In this document: in pieces, positions 9,637-19,187 of the stretch
How positions within the stretch are numbered: the stretch's first letter is position 1
Layout of the letters: every line of letters begins with the position of its first letter
From: Lentisphaerota bacterium
GTDB lineage: Bacteria; Verrucomicrobiota; Lentisphaeria; Oligosphaerales; JABHEG01
NCBI GenBank assembly: GCA_018676675.1
Contig: JABHEG010000137.1
Coordinates: 22,227-86,226, forward strand
Length of the DNA stretch: 64,000 nucleotides
Direction of reading: 5' to 3'
Made by a program: the position numbers and the translations under genes
Notes under the pieces: generated by a model
What the model was told of the DNA's origin: nothing
The model's input: only the letters and a program-made list of their open reading frames with translations
The model's database searches: none

Positions 9637-10118
9637 AAACGGCCGGTCGGGACGTTGGGGCTGGGGTGCGCCACGGCATGATGCCACGACTTGCCCGTGT
9701 TGCGGCTGCTCTGGCATTCGGAATGGGCACGGCCTCCGCCCAGAACACGGAGCGGCCTGAGCTGACCGTCGCAGTCGCACACTGGCCCCCATGGAAAATT
9801 GTCCATGAGGACGGCTCGGTCGGTGGTCATGACGCCGACATTCTGCGCGCGATGGAAGGTCAGCTCGGGGTGACGTTCGCGTTTAAGGCATACCCGTGGA
9901 AGCGCTGCGTTGAGATGCTCAAACTAGGGCGGATAAATGTGGTCAGTTCAGGGAAACTCTCGGAGATTCTGGGGCCTCCCGGACGCACGACGAAGGAGAC
10001 GTTCCAGGAGGAGGACGCCGTTGAGAGGCAGGAAGACACGAGGGACCATGTGCCACAGAGCACATCTCCGGAAGCGGCCGGCGCCGGAACCGGGAAGGCG
10101 GAGGAAACGAGTGAGTAG
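9633..10118 (+). CDS. Truncated solute-binding protein family 3 (N-lobe only)
   Basis: ATGA overlap with previous CDS; signal peptide plus PELTVAVAHWPPWKIVHEDGSVGGHDADILRAMEGQLGVTFAFKAYPWKRCVEMLKLG, then loss of family similarity. Confidence 0.65.
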   Translation: MKTAGRDVGAGVRHGMMPRLARVAAALAFGMGTASAQNTERPELTVAVAHWPPWKIVHEDGSVGGHDADILRAMEGQLGVTFAFKAYPWKRCVEMLKLGRINVVSSGKLSEILGPPGRTTKETFQEEDAVERQEDTRDHVPQSTSPEAAGAGTGKAEETSE

Positions 10119-11754
10119 CGCCCACCACGGCAGATTGGGACATCGTTTTGCGGCGACGTTACTCCTCGCCGCGGGAACGACGTTCCTCGTCCTCACAACC
10201 GTCCTGGCCCTCGTCAATGCGGACATGGCCAGACGACGGTTGGAGTTCCGCCTGACGGACCTGTGCCACCAGGTGGAGCTCAGTCTTGCCAGCGCGCTGT
10301 GGCAGTACAACCACGCCTACGTTGAGGATCTTCTTGATGCCCTTTTTCTGACCGAGGAAATCGTCTATGCGGAAGTGCTGGCGGAGGGGCAGACAGTCGA
10401 CAGCAGGACCCGCCCGGGGATGCCGTTGAGGACCTTCGCCTTCTACGGTGACTCGCCGGACCACAGCGTCAGGACTGTTGCAGTCCGGCACCAGGGCGAG
10501 GTAGTGGGCCACTTCCGAATGGCCGCGACGCACGACACGATCCGGCGCACGGTCATGCGAGACGTGTCCACAGCGGCATGCTGGTTGCTGGTCGTCGCCA
10601 TCGCCATCGCGGTGACGACTCTCATCCTCGTTGAGCGTGCCGTTCTTGCCCCTCTGAATCGCCTCAAGGGGTCCGCTGCGACAATCGCAGCTGGTGACCT
10701 GGATGCCCCGATCGACACAAGCGGAGATGACGAGTTCGGTCAACTCGCGACAGCGTTCGCAGGAATGATGGGCGATCTCAGAACGACCATGGCCTCACGC
10801 GATGAACTCAACCAGGAGATCGCCCGAAGAGAAGCAGTTGAGGGCGAACTGCGCAGGGAGCGCCAGGGCTTGGAGAAGCAGGTAGAGAGCCGGACGACTG
10901 AGCTCCGGGAGCGCACCGAAGACGCCGAGCTACTCAATCGAGCCATGGTGAACCTGCTCGAAGACATGCAGTCCACGAACAAGCAGTTGGGGCGGTCAAC
11001 TCGGGAACTGGCTGCAGCAAACCAAGAGCTTGAGGCATTCAGTTATTCCGTTTCGCACGACCTGCGGGCGCCCCTGCGCGCCATCAATGGATTCAGCTCC
11101 GCAATTGCAGAAGACTACGCCGACATCCTGGATGACGAGGGCAAGGACTACCTTGGGAGCCTCTGTCAGGCAACGCGACAGATGGGAGACCTCATCGATG
11201 CCATGCTTCAGTTGTCCCGCGTCTCCCGTGGTGACCTCCACCGGGAAGACGTTGATCTGACCTCGATGGCGACGGAAATCTTCACCAACCTGCGGAGCGC
11301 GGCCCCCGAGCGGATCTGCACATGCACGGTCAAGCCCGGGCTGCGTGCCACGGCCGACCGGAAGCTCCTCCATGCGGTCGTCCACAACCTGCTGGAGAAT
11401 GCGTGGAAGTTCACCGGAAAGACGGCGGACGCATCGATAGAGTTCGGAGCCATCGCTGAACCGCATGTCCCTTCCGGCGAGGAAGCCCCTCCCCCAGACA
11501 GCTCAGCCCCTCCTGGCACATTGTCCCACGCCATGGCATACTACGTTAAGGACAATGGGGCCGGCTTTGACATGGCCTTTGCAGACAAGCTCTTCGGGGC
11601 ATTCCAACGCCTGCACCGGGCTACCGACTTTGAAGGAATCGGGATCGGCCTGGCAACAGTGCAACGGATCATACACCGACACGGCGGCCGGATATGGGCC
11701 GAAGCGGAAGAAGGCGTGGGAGCGACCTTCTACTTCACCTTGCCACAGCTGTAG
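10111..11754 (+). CDS. Membrane sensor histidine kinase (TM-sensor-HAMP-HisKA-HATPase)
   Basis: GTG start overlapping upstream stop; HAMP ERAVLAPLNRLKGSAATIAAGDLDAPI, H-box FSYSVSHDLRAPLRAINGFS, N-box NLLENAWKFTG, G boxes DNGAGFD / GIGIGLATVQRIIHRHGG. Confidence 0.93.
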   Translation: MSSAHHGRLGHRFAATLLLAAGTTFLVLTTVLALVNADMARRRLEFRLTDLCHQVELSLASALWQYNHAYVEDLLDALFLTEEIVYAEVLAEGQTVDSRTRPGMPLRTFAFYGDSPDHSVRTVAVRHQGEVVGHFRMAATHDTIRRTVMRDVSTAACWLLVVAIAIAVTTLILVERAVLAPLNRLKGSAATIAAGDLDAPIDTSGDDEFGQLATAFAGMMGDLRTTMASRDELNQEIARREAVEGELRRERQGLEKQVESRTTELRERTEDAELLNRAMVNLLEDMQSTNKQLGRSTRELAAANQELEAFSYSVSHDLRAPLRAINGFSSAIAEDYADILDDEGKDYLGSLCQATRQMGDLIDAMLQLSRVSRGDLHREDVDLTSMATEIFTNLRSAAPERICTCTVKPGLRATADRKLLHAVVHNLLENAWKFTGKTADASIEFGAIAEPHVPSGEEAPPPDSSAPPGTLSHAMAYYVKDNGAGFDMAFADKLFGAFQRLHRATDFEGIGIGLATVQRIIHRHGGRIWAEAEEGVGATFYFTLPQL

Positions 11755-11792
11755 CTGGCAGCCCACCTTGGGCACAACGGAAAGACCACGCG

Positions 11793-12236
11793 ATGAGCTC
11801 TGCACAGAAGGTGATTCTGCTGGTCGAGGATAACCCGCATGATGTGAAACTCACTCAGCGAGCGTTCAAGAAGTGTAATGTCGCAAATGAGCTGATCGTC
11901 GCCGAGGATGGCCTGGAAGCGCTTGACTACCTGTTCGCCACCGGCCGGCACGCCGACCGTGCCCCAGGCGACCTGCCCGCCGTCGTCCTCCTCGACCTCA
12001 AACTCCCGAAGATCGATGGGCTCGAGGTCCTGCGCAGGATCCGCGCAGACAGCCGGACGAAACACCTTCCGGTAGTGATCCTGACCTCGTCAAAGGAAGA
12101 GAGCGACATCATCGGCGGTTACGAAGCAGGCACGAACAGCTACATCCGCAAACCTGTGGAGTTTGGCGAATTCGTCAATACCATAGCGAAGCTGGGGCTC
12201 TACTGGCTGGTGCTGAACGAAGCCCCGACACGTTGA
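11793..12236 (+). CDS. Single-domain response regulator (Rcp1-like)
   Basis: ILLVEDNPHDVKLTQRAFKK...VVLLDLKLPKIDGLEVLRRIR...ILTSSKEESDII...IRKPVEF. Confidence 0.93.
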   Translation: MSSAQKVILLVEDNPHDVKLTQRAFKKCNVANELIVAEDGLEALDYLFATGRHADRAPGDLPAVVLLDLKLPKIDGLEVLRRIRADSRTKHLPVVILTSSKEESDIIGGYEAGTNSYIRKPVEFGEFVNTIAKLGLYWLVLNEAPTR

Positions 12237-12262
12237 CTGTGAGACGGCACGGAAGAAAGAAC

Positions 12263-13834
12263 ATGGCTCGCCAACCACCGACACCCGATCCCGACGTCCC
12301 GCTTCGCCTGCTCCTCGTCGAGGATTCGGAACTCGACGCCAAGTTGCTGCTGCGCACCGTACGCCAGGCCGGATATGTCGTTGAGCATCGACGAGTTGAC
12401 ACAGCTGTCGACCTGGACCGAGCGTTGGCCTCAGAGCCCTGGGACGCCATCGTCTCAGACTACAGCATGCCTGGTTTCAACGGGCTCCAGGCGCTGGCCA
12501 TCGCCATCGAGTCAGGTCTCGATCTGCCGTTCATCATCGTCTCCGGAACCGTCGGCGAGGACGTTGCCGTTGGGACCATGAAGGCTGGAGCTCACGACTA
12601 CCTGCTCAAAGATAACCTGACCCGACTTGTACCCGCGATCGAGCGAGAGATGCGCGAAGCGCAAATGCGGGCCACGAGCCGCGAGGCCGGAAGGCAGCTC
12701 CGACGAAGTGAAGAGAAGTACCGTTCGCTTGTCGAATCGGCCTCCGAACACCTGTTCATGCTGGATCGAGACGGGGTCTTTGCCGCCAGCAACTGGCGGT
12801 CGTTCCCCTGCGGAAGGGTCACCAGCGGCCCCCTCGCCGGGCACGCCCTTGAGGACATCCTGCCCCCGGAAGAAGCAGAACGCTACCGTGGTCACCTCGG
12901 GAAGGTCTTCCGAACAGGCGAGCCAGTGGAGTTTGAGCACGAGTTAGTCGAATCTGGGGGCCTCCGCCACCACGCAGACACACTTTACCCCATCCACGGC
13001 GAACACGGCATCACCTATGTTGGAGGAATCTGTCGCGACATCACCGAACTCAAGAATGCGGAAGCGGAGAGCCTCGATCTCCAAGCCCAACTTGTCCAAG
13101 CCCAGAGACTCGAGGCCATCGGGACTCTTGCCGGGGGAGTGGCCCATGAGATTAACAACCCCGTCAATGGGGTCATGGGATACGCGGATCTCATTCTGCG
13201 CCGACTCGCCCCCGACTCCCGAGAAGCAGAATTCGCGCAGGAGATCAAGCACGAGACAAACCGCATCGCGACGATCGTCCGCAACCTGCTTAGCTTCGCT
13301 CGCCAGGAGAACGAGCTCCCCGCGCACGTTCGTCTCGGGGAAGTGATCGACGCAACGCTGTCACTGGTTCGCACGGTCATGCGACACGATCAGATCGCCC
13401 TGGACATCGAGGTCGGTGACGATCTTCCCTGCGTCAACTGTCGGTCCCAGCAGCTCCAGCAAGTCCTCATGAATCTCATGACCAACGCCCGGGACGCTCT
13501 GAATGAGCGGTACCCGAAACACGATGGCAACAAGACGCTCGTCCTCAAGGCCGAGACATTCCAGCACGATGGTCGCGAGTGGGCCCGGATCACCGTCGAG
13601 GACCATGGAACGGGCATCAGTCCCGAGGTGCAGGAACGGATGTTCGACCCATTTTTCACCACCAAGCCCAGAGATAGAGGGACAGGTTTGGGGCTCTCGA
13701 TCAGCCATGGCATTATCACGGAACACGGCGGACGACTCTCGGTCGATAGTAAGCCAGGGGAGTACACGCGCTTCCACGTCGAACTGCCCACAGCCGAAAC
13801 GTACGCCGCTGAGACACCAGGAGACGCGCCCTAG
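12263..13834 (+). CDS. Hybrid sensor histidine kinase: REC-PAS-HisKA-HATPase
   Basis: LLLVEDSELDAKLLLR...VSDYSMPGFNGLQAL; H-box GGVAHEINNPVNGVMGYADL; HATPase GTGLGLSISHGIITEHGG; in-frame TTG at 12233 is an alternative start. Confidence 0.92.
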   Translation: MARQPPTPDPDVPLRLLLVEDSELDAKLLLRTVRQAGYVVEHRRVDTAVDLDRALASEPWDAIVSDYSMPGFNGLQALAIAIESGLDLPFIIVSGTVGEDVAVGTMKAGAHDYLLKDNLTRLVPAIEREMREAQMRATSREAGRQLRRSEEKYRSLVESASEHLFMLDRDGVFAASNWRSFPCGRVTSGPLAGHALEDILPPEEAERYRGHLGKVFRTGEPVEFEHELVESGGLRHHADTLYPIHGEHGITYVGGICRDITELKNAEAESLDLQAQLVQAQRLEAIGTLAGGVAHEINNPVNGVMGYADLILRRLAPDSREAEFAQEIKHETNRIATIVRNLLSFARQENELPAHVRLGEVIDATLSLVRTVMRHDQIALDIEVGDDLPCVNCRSQQLQQVLMNLMTNARDALNERYPKHDGNKTLVLKAETFQHDGREWARITVEDHGTGISPEVQERMFDPFFTTKPRDRGTGLGLSISHGIITEHGGRLSVDSKPGEYTRFHVELPTAETYAAETPGDAP

Positions 13835-13910
13835 TGCCAACGCTGTTGACTTGGGGGCACGGTCGTCCGGGACGCCGCCTCCAGGAGCATTTGCAGGGAC
13901 TAGACGCGCT

Positions 13911-14008
13911 GGAGGCCGATGCTTGTCCCGCCATAGCCGGACGGCGATGGGGGATCCTCAGCGGCCGTCTTCTCCGTGAAGGGACCAGCTCAATCACACC
14001 GACCTGTT
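13911..14008. repeat. Tandem direct repeat, copy 1 (about 98 bp)
   Basis: GGAGGCCGATGCTTGTCCCGCCATAGCCGGACGGCGATGGGGGATCCTCAGCGGCCGTCTTCTCCGTGAAGGGACCAGCTCAATCACACCGACCTGTT. Confidence 0.93.
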
Positions 14009-14107
14009 GGAGGGCCGGTGCTTGTCCCGCCATAGCCGGACGGCGGCGGGAGATCCTCAGCAACCGTCTTCTCCGTGAAGGGACCAGCTCAACCATACCG
14101 ACCTGTC
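14009..14107. repeat. Tandem direct repeat, copy 2 (about 99 bp), immediately adjacent to copy 1
   Basis: GGAGGGCCGGTGCTTGTCCCGCCATAGCCGGACGGCGGCGGGAGATCCTCAGCAACCGTCTTCTCCGTGAAGGGACCAGCTCAACCATACCGACCTGTC. Confidence 0.93.
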
Positions 14108-14217
14108 GTAGTCAGAGTACACGTGATTACCGCCGTTGTTGATGTGCGGATACTCCGCTGAGCGCCTGGCTCTCAACGCCCCCCGAACTCAGCGATGGAC
14201 CGGGGTGGAGAAGCACC

Positions 14218-16278
14218 ATGACAGACCATCGCACAGGAGACGCGAGCACCAACGCCCAAGACGGAACGGGAACCGGCAACACGGGTGCGCTGGCTCACCC
14301 TGAACAACGCTGGCGCACGCTCTTCGAAAACATGGCCCAGGGCGTGTTCTACCAGCGCGCGGACAGTGTGCTGATCGACTGCAACCCATCCCTGCTGCAA
14401 ATCCTCGGTGTAACCCGTGAGCAGTTCATAGGGAGGACGTCCCTTGATCCCGAGTGGCAGGTCATTCGTGAAGACGGCTCGCCACTGCCCGGCGAAGACC
14501 ACCCCTCGATGGTAGCCCTGCGCACGGGCAAAGACGTTCGGAACGCGATCGTGGGCGTGCTCAACCCGGAGAAGGCGAGTTACGTGTGGCTCAGCATCAC
14601 GGCAATCCCGCAGTTCAGGGATGGCGATGAGCGTCCATTCCAGGCCTTCGTCATCGTCCACGATATCACAGAAATCAGGGGTGCCGAACAGCGGGAGAAG
14701 GACGCCATGGTGAGGCTTCGCCTGGCCATGGAAAGCGCGGGCGAGGGCACGTGGGAATGGGACCACACGACCGGCCTGGTGACCTTTGACGCTGTGTCGT
14801 CAAAGATGATGGGCTACGAGGCCAAGCTCCCCCCAAAATCGGGTACTTGGGCCGTGGCTCAAATCCATCCCGATGACCGGGCCGAAGTCGACCGGCTGTA
14901 TGCGGCTTACCTTGCCGGAAAGACGGACACGATTGCGACAGAGTTTCGGCTTGAGAAAGCAGACGGGGACTACACCTGGGTGGCATCCGCGGCCCGGATA
15001 GTCCGCGCAACTCCCGACGACACGCCGCTCCTCACCGTCGGCGTACTTCGAGACATCACCAAATCGCGGCAGGCAGAAACAGCCTTACGGGAGGGTCGCC
15101 GGAGGCTGATGACGCTGATGAGTAACCTGCCCGGCATGGCCTACCGCTGCGCCAATACTCCGGCATGGCCCATGGATTTCGTCAGCCAGGGGTGTGTCGC
15201 CCTGACAGGATACACGGCCACAGAACTCACGGGGGCGTCTGCACCTGACTTTGGGGATCTCATCCATCCAGGAGACCGGAAACTCGTCTGGAACACCGTC
15301 CAGGCAGGCGTTCTGGCAGGCCGCCCGTTTGTCGTGGAATACCGCCTCATCCACAGAGATGGAAGCCAGCGATGGATGTGGGAACAGGGGCGAGCTGTCG
15401 AGTCAGACGACACGGGCACGGCAGTGCTTGAAGGCTTCATCTCCGACATCACCGCCCGCAAACTGGCCGAGGAGGAGCACCTCAGAATGGAGGCCCAGCT
15501 CCGCCAGGCCCAGAAGCTCGAATCCATCGGGACATTGGCAGGAGGAGTCGCCCACGAGATCAACAACCCGATCAACGGCATAATGGGTTACGCGGACCTC
15601 ATCCTGAAGCGTATCGATGCCGGGACCGAGGCCGCGACCTTCGCGGAAGAGATCAAGCACGAGACCAAACGCGTCGCCGATATCGTCCGCAACCTTCTCG
15701 CGTTCGCACGCCAAGGCGGGGAGAGGCGTGGCGCCGTCCACATCCAGGAAGTCGTCCAGGCCACTGTTTCCTTGATCCGGACCATCATAAAGAGGGATCA
15801 GATCGAGCTGGTAGTCGACATACCGGAAGATCTGCCGTGCATCCGCTGCCGGCCGCAGCAGATTCAGCAGGTACTGATGAACCTGATGACAAATGCCCGC
15901 GATGCCCTGAACGAGCGTTACCCAAAGCTCTCCCCGGAGAAGACGCTTGTCGTCGGCGCAAGGTCCCTTGAACGCGCAGGCACGCCATGGATTCGCGTGA
16001 CCGTCGAGGACCATGGAACCGGGATCGAGCCGGATGTGCGTGAACGGATGCTCGATCCGTTCTTCACAACCAAACCCGGAACGGTCGGGACGGGGCTGGG
16101 ACTGTCTATAAGCCACGGCATCGTTCAGGAACACGGGGGCGTGCTCTCAGTGGAGAGTGAGGTCGGGGAGTACACGCGTTTCCATGTTGATCTACCAGCC
16201 GGAACCACCCCGGACACCGACACTGAGATGTGCTGGGAGCATGAACCGGAGACCAGCGTCGGTCGCGGCAGACACTGA
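14218..16278 (+). CDS. Multi-PAS sensor histidine kinase
   Basis: PAS units; H-box LAGGVAHEINNPINGIMGYADL; GTGLGLSISHGIVQEHGG. Confidence 0.93.
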   Translation: MTDHRTGDASTNAQDGTGTGNTGALAHPEQRWRTLFENMAQGVFYQRADSVLIDCNPSLLQILGVTREQFIGRTSLDPEWQVIREDGSPLPGEDHPSMVALRTGKDVRNAIVGVLNPEKASYVWLSITAIPQFRDGDERPFQAFVIVHDITEIRGAEQREKDAMVRLRLAMESAGEGTWEWDHTTGLVTFDAVSSKMMGYEAKLPPKSGTWAVAQIHPDDRAEVDRLYAAYLAGKTDTIATEFRLEKADGDYTWVASAARIVRATPDDTPLLTVGVLRDITKSRQAETALREGRRRLMTLMSNLPGMAYRCANTPAWPMDFVSQGCVALTGYTATELTGASAPDFGDLIHPGDRKLVWNTVQAGVLAGRPFVVEYRLIHRDGSQRWMWEQGRAVESDDTGTAVLEGFISDITARKLAEEEHLRMEAQLRQAQKLESIGTLAGGVAHEINNPINGIMGYADLILKRIDAGTEAATFAEEIKHETKRVADIVRNLLAFARQGGERRGAVHIQEVVQATVSLIRTIIKRDQIELVVDIPEDLPCIRCRPQQIQQVLMNLMTNARDALNERYPKLSPEKTLVVGARSLERAGTPWIRVTVEDHGTGIEPDVRERMLDPFFTTKPGTVGTGLGLSISHGIVQEHGGVLSVESEVGEYTRFHVDLPAGTTPDTDTEMCWEHEPETSVGRGRH

Positions 16279-16389
16279 CGGCTTCCACAGATGACACGGG
16301 CAGACACAGGACCGCTCCCGTTGGCCTCGGCTCGGACAGACCGGGCGAACGGCTCCCCATGACCGGTTGCATCGGCGCCGAAGAACTCC

Positions 16390-16418
16390 TTGATATCCCA
16401 TTCCGAAACTGCTATGTT
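16390..16418 (+). promoter_or_regulatory. Candidate sigma70-type promoter upstream of the HTH-REC gene
   Basis: TTGATA - 17 nt - TATGTT in an AT-richer intergenic stretch. Confidence 0.4.
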
Positions 16419-16510
16419 CAACCACATACAACCATGTACATCCTTAGTGCATCACATCGCATAGCCAAGTTGGCTCGACCGACAGAAGCAGATCCACCGG
16501 AGAGTTGGGT

Positions 16511-17062
16511 GTGTCGGAGATACCCCAAAGCCAGATACTGAACACACAGCAGGCCGCACAACTCTTGGGTGTGCATGCTGAGACGGTTCGTCGACTGGCA
16601 CGCCAGGGGATCCTGCCCTCCTTTAAGCTCGGCAGCGACTGGCGCTTCAATCGGGATGCTCTGCTCAACTGGGCGCAGGGAGGGCGTGACGAGCAGGCGC
16701 GGGCCACGGTGATGGTCGTGGACGACGAAAAAGCGATACGACGGTACCTGGAAGAGACCTTGCGTGACGACGGTTACCGCGTGCTCTGTGCCGCTGACGG
16801 CTTCGAGGCACTTCAGCTGGCCGACAGCGTCGTTCCTGATGTCGTCATTCTGGATCTCCTGATGCCGGGAATGACGGGGGCAGAAGTACTGGGAGAGATC
16901 CGCAAGAGATTCGGCTGGGTTCCGGTGATTGTGCTCACAGGCCATCCGCACGGCAATCTGATGGAACAGGTGCTAGCGCACTCTCCGGTGACCGTTCTGG
17001 CCAAACCGGTGACGGCCGAACGCGTTTCACTGACTGTCCGACAGGCTTTGGGCAGGAAGTAG
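16511..17062 (+). CDS. Excisionase-type HTH DNA-binding domain fused N-terminally to a receiver domain
   Basis: GTG start; LNTQQAAQLLGVHAETVRRLARQGILPSFKLGSDWRFNRDALLNW then VMVVDDEKAIRRYLEETL...VVILDLLMPGMTGAEVL...LAKPV. Confidence 0.88.
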   Translation: MSEIPQSQILNTQQAAQLLGVHAETVRRLARQGILPSFKLGSDWRFNRDALLNWAQGGRDEQARATVMVVDDEKAIRRYLEETLRDDGYRVLCAADGFEALQLADSVVPDVVILDLLMPGMTGAEVLGEIRKRFGWVPVIVLTGHPHGNLMEQVLAHSPVTVLAKPVTAERVSLTVRQALGRK

Positions 17063-17137
17063 TGGCAACCACGGGCAAACGTGGAACAGATACCGACGAC
17101 GGGTGAGGGCACGCTCTGGAGAAGCAGGGAGAAAACT

Positions 17138-19105
17138 ATGGCTTCAGTTCTGATCGTTGATGATGAGAAGAGTATTCGCTTCGTGTTGGGCGAATACCTC
17201 CGGGAGGACGGCCATGATGTGCTCGCGGCTGAGGATGCCGAACGAGCCCTCGCGGCTCTGACCGAGACCCAAATCGATGTCGTCGTCACGGACGTCATCC
17301 TTCCCCGTATCTCAGGCGTTGAGCTGCTCGCCCGGATCAAGGCACGCTATCCCCGAACACAGGTTATCATGATGACCGGTGAACCAACCGTGGAGACGGC
17401 TTCGGAAGCCGTACGAACCGGAGCGCATGACTACCTCCCCAAACCAGTCCCGGAAGACGCCATTCTCAAGGCCGTTAACGGAGCCGCCAAGGTGAAGATA
17501 CTCGAGGATGAGCGGGAGCAACTGGCCGAAGAGAATCGCCGGTACCAGGAGAACCTGGAAACACTCGTCTCACAACACACCGAGGCGCTCCGCCAAAGTG
17601 AGGAACGGTACAGGGCCCTGGTGGATCACTCGCCGCTCGGTATCGTCGTCGAAGGAACGGGGGGACTCAGCCTGATCAACCAGACGATGGGCACAATGCT
17701 CGGACTGACCGGTGAGGACTCGTCGGCAATCTTCTTCCGAGACCTGGCCAGACCGAAGGATGCTGAGGAACTGGAAAGGAGACTGGCAGCGGTCCGGACA
17801 GGTCAAAAGAACGTCGCCCAGGGAGAAACGACCCTTCTCGCTACCGACGACACCGAACTCATCGTGGAGTTCGTCGCCGTCCCGTTTGCAGCGGAAGGAG
17901 AGGCGGCGTTGCAGATCGCCGTCCGAAATATCACTCAGGAACGACAATTGGAGAGGCAGCTTCGGCAATCGCAAAAGATGGACGCGATCGGGCATCTGGC
18001 CGGAGGCGTGGCTCACGACTTCAACAACCTGCTGATGGTGATGACCGCCTGCACACAGTTCATCGCCGATGTCGTCCCGGCCGACTCCCCGGTGTCCCGT
18101 GATATCCGGGAGCTTCGAGACGCCACGAGGAGAGCGACAGACCTTACCCGCCAGCTGCTCGCCTTCTCACGACAGCAAGTTCTGGAACCTCAGGTTCTGG
18201 ATCTGAACCGGGCCGTCGAAGGGATACGCAAGATGCTCGGGCGACTTCTGGGAGAAGACATACAATTCACCTTTGAGCCCGCGGCAACGGGGCCGATGGT
18301 GCAGGCCGACCCTGGGCAGTTGGAGCAAGTGATCATGAACTTGGCGGTCAACGCTCGGGATGCCATGCCCGGTGGCGGCAACCTGGTGCTGGCCACAACG
18401 CTTGAGACGCTTGATGAGGAGAAGGAGTTCTGTGCGAGCGCACTGGCACAAGTGGCCCCCGGCAAGTACGCCTGCCTAAAAGTCACGGACTGCGGAACCG
18501 GAATGACTGAAACGGTTCTGCAGAAGGTCTTCGAGCCCTTCTTCACCACCAAAGAACGCGGCAAGGGCACGGGACTGGGGCTGGCCACCGTTTACGGCAT
18601 CGTGCGGCAGCACGGGGGAGCAATCGCGGTCGAGAGCGAGGTGGGTTCCGGCACAGCATTCTACGTATTTCTCCCGCTCGCACAGGGCGCCCAGACAACG
18701 TCTGAAGTGGCGGAATCACTGGTACCGGGAGCCAACCCCGGCGAGACGATTCTGTTCGTCGAAGACGAGACGAGCGTGCGGCGAGTCACCTCTCGATACC
18801 TGGAACAGATGGGCTACAGTGTCATCGTGGCGGAGAGTGGTGAAACAGCCCTTGAACTGGCGGAAGAGCACCCTGGGAAGATTGATCTCGTGCTCACCGA
18901 CGTGATTCTGACAGGCATGGATGGGAAGTGCCTCGCAGACGAACTGACCAGCCGCTACGCCGACACCAGAATCCTGTTCGCGTCCGGCTATGCCGGTGAC
19001 CGACTCAGTGCGCACGGCGTCACCATGGACGCGGTCAACTTCATCAACAAACCCTTCACGCGCCAAAAGCTCGCGGGGAGAATCAGAGACGTTCTGGATG
19101 CCTGA
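17138..19105 (+). CDS. Hybrid histidine kinase REC-PAS-HisKA-HATPase-REC
   Basis: [18 protein letters not shown]...; [40 protein letters not shown]-terminal [20 protein letters not shown]...LVLTDVIL. Confidence 0.94.
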   Translation: MASVLIVDDEKSIRFVLGEYLREDGHDVLAAEDAERALAALTETQIDVVVTDVILPRISGVELLARIKARYPRTQVIMMTGEPTVETASEAVRTGAHDYLPKPVPEDAILKAVNGAAKVKILEDEREQLAEENRRYQENLETLVSQHTEALRQSEERYRALVDHSPLGIVVEGTGGLSLINQTMGTMLGLTGEDSSAIFFRDLARPKDAEELERRLAAVRTGQKNVAQGETTLLATDDTELIVEFVAVPFAAEGEAALQIAVRNITQERQLERQLRQSQKMDAIGHLAGGVAHDFNNLLMVMTACTQFIADVVPADSPVSRDIRELRDATRRATDLTRQLLAFSRQQVLEPQVLDLNRAVEGIRKMLGRLLGEDIQFTFEPAATGPMVQADPGQLEQVIMNLAVNARDAMPGGGNLVLATTLETLDEEKEFCASALAQVAPGKYACLKVTDCGTGMTETVLQKVFEPFFTTKERGKGTGLGLATVYGIVRQHGGAIAVESEVGSGTAFYVFLPLAQGAQTTSEVAESLVPGANPGETILFVEDETSVRRVTSRYLEQMGYSVIVAESGETALELAEEHPGKIDLVLTDVILTGMDGKCLADELTSRYADTRILFASGYAGDRLSAHGVTMDAVNFINKPFTRQKLAGRIRDVLDA

Positions 19106-19187
19106 ATGCCTCCCTCCCTGCATGTGCTTCCCTGAGCCGCCATGCGCAAGAGGAAAACACCAGGCTTGACTGGAGATGGACTGACAC

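Noticed and set aside
9937-10110. Upstream Arg-rich extension of the histidine kinase ORF (MWSVQGNSRRFWGLPDARRRRRSRRRT...)
   Set aside because: Overlaps the SBP fragment in another frame; the GTG at 10111 with start-stop overlap is a better start.
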